From: Streptomyces laurentii
GTDB lineage: Bacteria; Actinomycetota; Actinomycetes; Streptomycetales; Streptomycetaceae
Assembly (NCBI GenBank): GCA_002355495.1
Contig: AP017424.1
Span: 5,397,501 to 5,461,500 of the forward strand
Reading direction: 5' to 3'
Length of the DNA stretch: 64,000 nt
A program made the translations under genes and the position numbers. The notes beneath the pieces are model-generated. The model worked only from the letters and a program-made list of their open reading frames with translations. It searched no databases and was not told the origin of the DNA. This document shows, piece after piece, positions 53,260-60,465 of this stretch. Within the stretch, counting starts at the first letter, position 1; each line of letters opens with the position of its first letter.

Positions 53260-54539
53260 GCCTCCGCCGTCCTCTCCTCGGCGGGCAGCACCGCCCGTAC
53301 CCGCCAGATCCTCGCCCCGCCTCCGTCGGAGACCGGGCCCGCCTCGAACTCCCCGCCCAGCAGCGCCACCCGCTCCCGCATACCGACGAGACCGGCCCCC
53401 GAACCCGGCGCCCGCGGCCCGGGCCGCTCCCCGTACGGGCTGGTCACCCGTACCGTCAGGGCCCGCGGGTCGCGCGCCAGGACCACCGCGACCGTACCGG
53501 CCGGGGCGTGCTTGATCGCGTTCGTCAGCGACTCCTGCACGATCCGGTACGCGGCCAGCTCCACCGGCGCCGGCAGCGCCTCCTCCGCCTCCGCGCGCGT
53601 GTCGTCCAGGGAGAACGCGAGCCCGCTCGGCGCCCCGTTCGCCCGCGCCTGCTCGATCAGCGCGGCCAGCCCCGAGAGGCGCGGCACGGCGGCGGGCGCG
53701 TCGTCCGCGCCCGAGCCGTCGCGCAGCAGGCCGATCAGCCGGCGCATCTCCTCCAGGCCCGCCACGCTGTTCTCCCGGATCACGGACAGTGCCCGCCGGG
53801 TGGTGGCCCCGTCGTCGATCGACAGCGCGGCCGTGGAGTGGATCGCGATCGCCGACAGATGGTTGGCGACCATGTCGTGCAGCTCCCGCGCCATCCGGGT
53901 GCGCTCGGCGGCGATCGCCTGCGTCCGGTCCATCTCGGCCAGCAGCGCCGTCTGTTCGGCGCGCAGCCGCGCCGCCTCCGCCGCGTCGCGGTGATTGCGC
54001 ACGATCGCGCCGGTGACCGCGGGCATGAAGGAGAGCATGCCCGCGAGGACGCCCACGAGCAGGGCGAACGCGTTCTGCCACCAGACCAGCAGCACCACCG
54101 TGACCGCGACGGAGATCAGACCGGTGGTGTACGGGATGCGCCGGGCCGAGGCGGGCGGACCGTAGACCACCGCCGCGTACACCACGTCCGTGAACATCAG
54201 CACCGTGGCGAGACTGCCGTTGGTGAACTGGTCCGCGGCGATGGCCACCGAGCCGATGATCAGCGCGGTCCGCGGAGCCGTCCGCCGCAGCGCCTCCATC
54301 ACCGTCATCACCGCCAGCGGGATCAACGGGGCCCAGCGCTGCTCGAAGAGCCGGCCGCCGGACGTGTAGAGACCGTAGGACCACAGGAGCAGACCGCAGG
54401 ACAGACCGGCGGCGGCGATCAGCAGATCGTCGCGGTGGGGGCGGGACAGCGAGCGGAGGAGAAGGAGGGGGCGGGACAGCGAGCGGAGCAGAAGGAGGGG
54501 GCGGGGAAGGTGCACGGCACCATCCAACAGGCCGGCCAC
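53256..54539 (-). CDS. sensor histidine kinase (HisKA_3 type)
   Basis: This 427-residue membrane kinase has about six hydrophobic segments in the first 200 residues, the phosphoacceptor histidine in ARELHDMVANHLSAIAIHS, the N box ESLTNAIKHAPAGT, and the G box GAGLVGMRERVALLGG. It is coupled to the response regulator gene by ATGA. The N-terminus carries a tandem ten-residue repeat (PLLLLRSLSR twice) encoded by a 30-bp DNA repeat; an internal start after it is possible. The signal is unknown. Confidence 0.92.
   Translation of the reverse strand: MAGLLDGAVHLPRPLLLLRSLSRPLLLLRSLSRPHRDDLLIAAAGLSCGLLLWSYGLYTSGGRLFEQRWAPLIPLAVMTVMEALRRTAPRTALIIGSVAIAADQFTNGSLATVLMFTDVVYAAVVYGPPASARRIPYTTGLISVAVTVVLLVWWQNAFALLVGVLAGMLSFMPAVTGAIVRNHRDAAEAARLRAEQTALLAEMDRTQAIAAERTRMARELHDMVANHLSAIAIHSTAALSIDDGATTRRALSVIRENSVAGLEEMRRLIGLLRDGSGADDAPAAVPRLSGLAALIEQARANGAPSGLAFSLDDTRAEAEEALPAPVELAAYRIVQESLTNAIKHAPAGTVAVVLARDPRALTVRVTSPYGERPGPRAPGSGAGLVGMRERVALLGGEFEAGPVSDGGGARIWRVRAVLPAEERTAEA
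54437..54507. repeat. 30-bp tandem repeat at the kinase gene 5' end
   Basis: Two copies of a 30-bp unit (54437-54466 and 54467-54496, one mismatch) plus a partial third encode PLLLLRSLSR twice at residues ~14-33 of the kinase. Copy number could change by slippage without breaking the frame. Confidence 0.8.
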
Positions 54540-54678
54540 GCTCCCGGGCGTCCTCGCCGGGGCGGAGCCGCGGGCCCGGTCGCCTCCGTCGAAGGATGTA
54601 GCGGCGATTCCTCACCGCCGACGACGCGGGGCGGCGGGGCGGGCGGAAGCCTGGAAGGGGACCGAAAGGGGAAACGCC

Positions 54679-55386
54679 GTGATCGTCGCGCTGATCGTGA
54701 TCTGCGAGGTCGGCTTCTGGGTGCTGCTGGCCGCCGGGCTCGCCACCCGCTACCTGCTCAAAAAGCCCCGCGCGGGAGCCGCGCTGCTGCTCGCCGAGCC
54801 GCTGCTCGAAGTGCTGCTGCTCGTGGTCACCGCGATCGACCTGAAGAACGGCGCCGAGCCGAGCGCCAAGCACGGCATCGCCGCCCTCTACATCGGCTAC
54901 ACCGTCGGCCACGGCCACACCACCGTGAAGTGGCTCGACGGCCACGCCGCCCACCGCCTCGGCGGCGGGCCGCCGCCGGTCGTCCGGCCGAAGTACGGCA
55001 TGCCCCGCGCCCGCCACGAGGGGAAGATCTGGCTGGGCACGCTGGTGGCGGCGGCCGTCGCGACCGGGCTGCTGCTCCTGGCCATCCTGTACGTGGGCGA
55101 CTCCGGCGACACCTCGTCGCTCAAGGAGTGGATGGCCATCTCCTGGCGGGCGGCGGGCATCCACGGAGTGATCGCCCTGACCTACCTGCTCTGGCCGAAG
55201 AAGGACCCGGCGGGGAAGGACTCCGCGGGGGAAGCGGGTGGGGTGGCCGCCCCGGGGCACCACGCGGAGAAGGCCACCGCGTGGACCCTGGAGAAGACGG
55301 AGCGGTCAGCGGTCCCCGCCCGGGACCCACAGGACGTCCCCGACGGACTTGTTCGCCGTCCGGGCCAGGATGAACAGCAGGTCTGA
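54679..55386 (+). CDS. integral membrane protein of unknown function
   Basis: This 235-residue protein has five or so hydrophobic helices (for example VALIVICEVGFWVLLAAGLA, LLLAEPLLEVLLLVVTAIDL, LVAAAVATGLLLLAILYV) and a polar C-terminal tail. It is a Streptomyces-type conserved membrane protein that I cannot assign. The GTG at 54679 follows GAAAGGGGAAAC. Its last 81 bases overlap the end of the convergent cobalamin adenosyltransferase gene on the other strand. Confidence 0.75.
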   Translation: MIVALIVICEVGFWVLLAAGLATRYLLKKPRAGAALLLAEPLLEVLLLVVTAIDLKNGAEPSAKHGIAALYIGYTVGHGHTTVKWLDGHAAHRLGGGPPPVVRPKYGMPRARHEGKIWLGTLVAAAVATGLLLLAILYVGDSGDTSSLKEWMAISWRAAGIHGVIALTYLLWPKKDPAGKDSAGEAGGVAAPGHHAEKATAWTLEKTERSAVPARDPQDVPDGLVRRPGQDEQQV

Positions 55387-55878
55387 CAGCCGGTTGAGAT
55401 ACGTGGCGGTCAGCGGGTTCATCGTCTCCCCGTGCACCTCGAAGGCCGCCCACGTCGAACGCTCCGCCCGCCGGACCACCGTGCACGCCTGGTGCAGCAG
55501 CGCCGCACCGGGCGTGCCGCCGGGCAGGATGAAGGAGCGCAGCTTGTCGAGCTCGGCGAGGAAGACGTCGCAGTCCTCCTCCAGCTTGTCGATGTAGCTC
55601 TGCTCGACGCGCAGCGGCGGGTACTTCGGGTCCTCCACCACGGGGGTCGACAGGTCGGCGCCCACGTCGAACAGGTCGTTCTGCACGCGGCCGAGGACCT
55701 TCACGACCTCCTCGTCGAGCTGCCCGAGCGCGAGGGCCGCGCCGATGACGGCGTTGGCCTCGTTGGTGTCGGCGTACGCCGAGATCCGCAGATCGGTCTT
55801 GGCGGTCCGGCTCATGTCGCCGAGGGCGGTGGTGCCCTGGTCGCCGGTACGGGTGTAGATGCGCGTCAGATTGACCAT
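55306..55878 (-). CDS. cob(I)yrinic acid a,c-diamide / cobalamin adenosyltransferase, PduO type
   Basis: This 190-residue trimeric enzyme attaches the 5'-deoxyadenosyl group from ATP to cob(I)alamin. The N-terminal ATP motif TRIYTRTGDQGTTALGD is intact, as are ISAYADTNEANAVIGAA, FILPGGTPGAALLHQA and RRAERSTWA, the region containing the catalytic Arg and Glu. The ATG at 55878 is the family start. It is the usual cobalamin salvage or activation enzyme in Streptomyces. Confidence 0.95.
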   Translation of the reverse strand: MVNLTRIYTRTGDQGTTALGDMSRTAKTDLRISAYADTNEANAVIGAALALGQLDEEVVKVLGRVQNDLFDVGADLSTPVVEDPKYPPLRVEQSYIDKLEEDCDVFLAELDKLRSFILPGGTPGAALLHQACTVVRRAERSTWAAFEVHGETMNPLTATYLNRLSDLLFILARTANKSVGDVLWVPGGDR

Positions 55879-55954
55879 GGAACCAGCGTATCCAGGCGCC
55901 CGGCGAGTGCTGGGCGCCGTGGCCGGAGCAGGGGGAGGGGGAGGCCGCGGTGGC

Positions 55955-56701
55955 TCAGGCGCTCGCCTTGCGGAACGTCCGGGTCCCGACCAGCGCCGCG
56001 ACCGCCGTGAGACCGATCGCGGCGAGCACCCCGTACAGCATCGTGGAGGTCGCGTACCGGCCCACGTACGCGTCCCGCACCGCGTCCACCAGATAGCGGA
56101 ACGGCATGAAGTGCGAGAGCGTGTCCAGCCAGCCCGGGGCCAGGGCCATCGGCAGCATCAGGCCGGACAGCAGCATCGACGGCATGGCGAGGGTGTTGAC
56201 CGCCGGGCCGAACTCCTGCGGGGTGCGCAGGTTCAGCGCCAGCGCGTACGACAGCGAGGCCAGCGAGAACGTCAGCAGGGCGACGAAGCCGAAGCCGATG
56301 AGAATCCCGGCGAGCGGCGCCCGCAGGCCCATCAGCAGGGCGGCCAGGATCAGCAGCACGGCCTGGAAGACGAAGAGCGCGGTGTCGCGCAGGGTGCGGC
56401 CGAGCAGCAGCGCGAGCCGGCTGACCGGGGTCACCTGGAGGCGTTCGAGGACGCCCCAGTTCTTCTCCATGATCACCGCGAAGCCGGCGAACGAGGCGCC
56501 GAAGAGGCCGAGTTGGAGCAGCAGGCCGGGGACCAGGATCTGCCAGGAGTCGCCGGTCCGGCCGAGCGGCAGGTGGGTGAGCAGCGGACCGAAGAAGAAC
56601 AGGTAGAGCAGCGGCATCAGGGCGCCGAAGAAGATCTGGAAGGGCGAGCGGAGCGTCTGGCGGGCGTAACGCCCGAACAGCACCGCGGTGTCGTGCCACA
56701 T
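55955..56701 (-). CDS. ABC-2 type transporter permease
   Basis: This 248-residue membrane subunit of an exporter has six helices and the ABC-2 pattern: PFQIFFGALMPLLYLFFFGPL (in part FQIFFGALMPLLYLFF), RLQVTPVSRLALLLGR (coupling loop), and MPSMLLSGLMLPMALAPGWL. It works with the ATPase encoded just upstream. Between the two genes is a 103-bp G-rich repeat-like stretch (56712-56812). The likely role is drug or lipid-like metabolite efflux. Confidence 0.93.
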   Translation of the reverse strand: MWHDTAVLFGRYARQTLRSPFQIFFGALMPLLYLFFFGPLLTHLPLGRTGDSWQILVPGLLLQLGLFGASFAGFAVIMEKNWGVLERLQVTPVSRLALLLGRTLRDTALFVFQAVLLILAALLMGLRAPLAGILIGFGFVALLTFSLASLSYALALNLRTPQEFGPAVNTLAMPSMLLSGLMLPMALAPGWLDTLSHFMPFRYLVDAVRDAYVGRYATSTMLYGVLAAIGLTAVAALVGTRTFRKASA

Positions 56702-56711
56702 GACGGCTTCC

Positions 56712-56804
56712 TAAGAGGGACTGAAGAGGGACTGAAGAGGGTCGGAGGAGGCTGGACGGAGGGGCTGGACGGAGGGGCTGGTCGGAGGGGTCGGGCGGAG
56801 GGGG

Positions 56805-56812
<8 letters not shown>
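56712..56812. repeat. G-rich short tandem repeats between ABC genes
   Basis: Copies of GAAGAGGGACT and then of GGAGGGGCTGGAC (with variants CTGGTC and TCGGGC) fill the gap between ATPase and permease genes. Short repeats of this type may be slippage products. I see no other signal in the gap. Confidence 0.65.
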
Positions 56813-57590
<778 letters not shown>

Positions 57591-57611
57591 GCGACTACAA
57601 AAACAGAGTCA

Positions 57612-57642
57612 CTGAAATTTTGCAATGACACCAAAATTTCAG
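57612..57642. promoter_or_regulatory. inverted repeat operator between ABC and tetR genes
   Basis: CTGAAATTTT (57612-57621) and AAAATTTCAG (57633-57642) form perfect 10-bp arms around 11 bp. The 70-bp divergent gap is the most AT-rich piece in this part of the window. It overlaps where promoters of both genes should be, so it is the probable operator of the TetR-family protein encoded at its right. Confidence 0.8.
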
Positions 57643-57660
57643 GGCATCTAGGATGGCGGC

Positions 57661-58299
57661 ATGGCTGAAGGGCTGAGGGAACGCAAGAAGCGGCAGACGA
57701 AACAGCGGATCTCGGACATCGCGACCGGGCTCTTCCTGGAGCGTGGCTTCACGGCCGTCACGGTGGCGGAGATCGCGGAGGCCGCCGACGTCTCCGTCAA
57801 CACCGTGTACAACTACTTCCCCGCCAAAGAAGACCTGTTCCTCGACCGCATGGACGGGATCACCCAGCGGCTCGCGCGCATGATCCGCGGCCGGGACGCG
57901 GGGGAGTCCGCCGCCCGCGCCGTGCTCCGCGAGATCCGGGGCCATGTCGGCGCGGTCTCGCCCGCGTACGGACTGATGGAGGGCTTCGCCGACTTCATGC
58001 GGGTCATCGAGGACGCCCCGACCCTCAAGGCCCGGCTCTATCACCTCCAACAGGAGGTCCGGCGGGCCACCGTCGAGGCGCTGCGCGAGGAGGCCGGGAC
58101 CGGGCCGGGCGACCCGATGCCGTTCCTGGTGGGCGGTCAGATCATCTGGATCCAGGAGACCGTCGTCGAGTTCGTCACCGACGCGATGCTCGCCGGGCGG
58201 CACCCGCACGAGGTGTCGCGCGAGGCCCTCGGCCTGCTCGACGAGGTCGAGGAACTGCTCAGCGACGCGGTGCTCGACTACGCGGTACGGGAGGGATGA
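57661..58299 (+). CDS. TetR-family transcriptional regulator
   Basis: This 212-residue protein has the HTH FTAVTVAEIAEAADVSVNTV then YNYFPAKEDLFLDRMDG, a standard TetR DNA-binding domain, and a ligand domain with LMEGFADFMRVIEDAPTLKA. It is divergent from the ABC exporter operon and probably represses it by the inverted repeat in the shared 70-bp region. The ATG at 57661 is clear; there is little room for a ribosome binding site beyond CTAGGATGGCGGC. Confidence 0.92.
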   Translation: MAEGLRERKKRQTKQRISDIATGLFLERGFTAVTVAEIAEAADVSVNTVYNYFPAKEDLFLDRMDGITQRLARMIRGRDAGESAARAVLREIRGHVGAVSPAYGLMEGFADFMRVIEDAPTLKARLYHLQQEVRRATVEALREEAGTGPGDPMPFLVGGQIIWIQETVVEFVTDAMLAGRHPHEVSREALGLLDEVEELLSDAVLDYAVREG

Positions 58300-58596
58300 G
58301 CGGGTTCACGCGGGAGGGCCGAGTCCCTCCGCGCGGGCGGGGCGAGCGGGCGGCGAATCCTCCCGTACGGGCCGGCCGGCCGACCCATGGCGCCCGGCCC
58401 GCCGGGGCCCCGCGGTCCCGCCCGGGCAGGGCCATTCGGCCCGGGGGAGGAGTGTCGCGAGTGTGACGTCCGTCGAACCCGGCGTGACATGCCTTACTTC
58501 ACGGTCACATGGCGCCCCCCGCCCGCTAATCTCCGCCGGAGAGCCGAAAGTGAACAGTCGTGATGGGCGACTCGGGCGATAAGGGGTGGAAGAAAC
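58300..58596 (+). promoter_or_regulatory. intergenic region before 3-hydroxybutyryl-CoA dehydrogenase
   Basis: This 297-bp gap shows no gene. Around 58460-58520 it is less GC-rich, with GTGTGACGTCC and CGTGACATGCCTTACTTCAC, and the promoter of the downstream gene is expected there. No box can be assigned with confidence. Confidence 0.35.
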
Positions 58597-59445
58597 GTGG
58601 CCAGGAAGCTCGCCGTCATCGGAGCCGGACTCATGGGGTCCGGTATCGCGCAGGTTTCGGCCCAGGCCGGCTGGGACGTCGTCCTGCGTGACGTCACCGA
58701 CGCCGCGCTGACGCGGGGTACCGACGCGATCCGGACCTCGTACGAGCGGTTCGTCGCCAAGGACCGGATGACCGCCGCGGACGCCGAGGCGGCGCTGGGC
58801 CGGATCACGGCGACGACCGACCTCGAAGCGGTCGCCGACGCCGACATCGTCGTCGAGGCCGTCTTCGAGAAGCTGGAGGTCAAGCACGAGATCTTCCGCT
58901 CCCTCGACAAGGTCGCCAAGGACGGCGCGGTCCTCGCCTCCAACACCTCCGCCATCCCGATCACCAAGATCGCGGCCGTGACGGAGCGCCCGGAGGCCGT
59001 GGTCGGCACCCACTTCTTCTCGCCGGTCCCGATGATGCGGCTCTGCGAGCTGGTCCGCGGCTACAAGACCAGCGACGAAACCCTCGCCTTCGCGCGGGAG
59101 TTCGCCGAGTCCGTCGGCAAGACCTGCATCGTCGTCAACCGCGACGTGGCCGGCTTCGTGACCACCCGTCTCATCTCGGCGCTCGTCGTCGAGGCCGCCA
59201 AGCTGTACGAGTCGGGCGTGGCCACCGCCGAGGACATCGACATCGCCTGCAAGCTCGGCTTCGGGCACGCGATGGGCCCGCTCACCACCACCGACCTCAC
59301 CGGCGTCGACATCCTCGTCAACGCGACGAACAACATCTACACCGAGACCCAGGACGAGAAGTTCGCGCCGCCGGAGCTGATGCGCCGGATGGTGGACGCG
59401 GGTGACATCGGCCGCAAGAGCGGGCAGGGCTTCTACACGTACTGA
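58597..59445 (+). CDS. 3-hydroxybutyryl-CoA dehydrogenase
   Basis: This 282-residue NAD(P)-dependent enzyme reduces acetoacetyl-CoA or oxidises 3-hydroxybutyryl-CoA. Motifs are LAVIGAGLMGSGIAQVSAQA (cofactor site), VVEAVFEKLEVKHEIF, the catalytic His in VGTHFFSPVPMM, and NRDVAGFVTTRL (Asn). The C-terminal dimer domain ends GRKSGQGFYTY, typical of the family. The GTG at 58597 follows GGGGTGGAAGAAAC. It could serve the ethylmalonyl-CoA pathway or fatty-acid/polyhydroxyalkanoate metabolism. Confidence 0.95.
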   Translation: MARKLAVIGAGLMGSGIAQVSAQAGWDVVLRDVTDAALTRGTDAIRTSYERFVAKDRMTAADAEAALGRITATTDLEAVADADIVVEAVFEKLEVKHEIFRSLDKVAKDGAVLASNTSAIPITKIAAVTERPEAVVGTHFFSPVPMMRLCELVRGYKTSDETLAFAREFAESVGKTCIVVNRDVAGFVTTRLISALVVEAAKLYESGVATAEDIDIACKLGFGHAMGPLTTTDLTGVDILVNATNNIYTETQDEKFAPPELMRRMVDAGDIGRKSGQGFYTY

Positions 59446-59711
59446 CCCGCGCGGGTACGCACGGACACGTACGGACAGCTACGCATCACGCGGGCCGGCG
59501 AAGAACACCGGTCCGGGCACTCCACGACCAGGTCCCGGACCCCGAGCCGGGGCGGTGAACCGATTCCGCACAGGGATCCGGCCGCCCCGGCACCATCGCC
59601 CCCAGGGGTGAAATTCGATATCGGTTCGCTTACAAGGCGCAACGCTTCTGCCGATGCGGCAGTCAAGGGTTGCGTAGACGGGCATACGACTGAGCATTTC
59701 GGGGAGCGCAT

Positions 59712-60035
59712 ATGCACATCAGGGGCGACCATGCCGAACTGGTCGTCGGGGGCCGCCTCGACGTCCGAAGTGCGGCGGACGCCCGAACGGTCCTGCACTC
59801 GGCGGTCGACGACGGTGTCGGCGACCTCGTGCTCGACCTGACCGGCCTCGACTCCTGGGACGCGACCGGGCTCGGCGTCATCATGGGCGCCCACCGCAGG
59901 GCCGGCCGCTGCGGCCGCCGGCTGGTGCTGCGCGGCGTACCGCCCCAGATGCAGCGTCTGCTCGTCGCCACCCGGCTGCACCGCATCCTCGCCATCGAGG
60001 GCGGCCTCGCCGCCGAATCGCTGCCGAGGGTCTGA
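59712..60035 (+). CDS. STAS-domain anti-sigma factor antagonist
   Basis: This 107-residue cytoplasmic protein has a STAS fold. LDLTGLDSWDATGLGVIMGA holds the conserved position of the phosphorylatable residue: the usual D-S/T-S/T-G motif reads DATGLG, so Thr is the candidate. It probably binds an anti-sigma kinase and frees a sigma factor. The ATG at 59712 follows GGGGAGCGCAT. It is not next to its kinase or sigma factor. Confidence 0.9.
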   Translation: MHIRGDHAELVVGGRLDVRSAADARTVLHSAVDDGVGDLVLDLTGLDSWDATGLGVIMGAHRRAGRCGRRLVLRGVPPQMQRLLVATRLHRILAIEGGLAAESLPRV

Positions 60036-60465
60036 CCCCGCCGGCGTCAGGACGGGATCGGTTCCGGGCCCCGCACCACACCACACCACACCGCACCACT
60101 TCGCACTGTGCCCCGCGCACGTATCGGCGTGCGCGTCGACGTACGTATCGACGTACGTATCGACGTACGTGTCGGCTTGCTTATCGGCATGGGCACCGGC
60201 GTGCCTGCCGGCGTACAGCGGGCATATGTCTTACGACGCGTCCGTCGCACCGTCATATGCCGTACGGTTACCCCACCCTCGCGCGCGTCCCGTGTCACAG
60301 ACGCGACACGCGCCTGTGAAGCCGCTGTGAGAACCAGGCGTCACACCCAATCCTCACAAGACCGTGACGTCTTGGTCTCCATGGCACCCCGGCTGTTCCC
60401 GCACCTCGGACAACCGTCTAGGGTCGGCTCGCCTGCACATCGTCCGCCGCTTGGGAGCTTGCACC
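60036..60465 (+). repeat. 430-bp intergenic region with tandem repeats
   Basis: CACCA-type pentamers repeat at about 60073-60100. From about 60128 to 60190 a 12-bp unit near CGTACGTATCGA is repeated about five times, with the last copies drifting to CTTGCTTATCGG. A less GC-rich segment at 60280-60400 precedes the next gene, and its promoter is expected there. Open frames over this stretch are repeat-driven and I see no gene in it. Confidence 0.7.

Noticed and set aside
60073..60190. Possible CRISPR array
   Set aside because: The repeats are short, contiguous and without unique spacers, and no cas genes are present.
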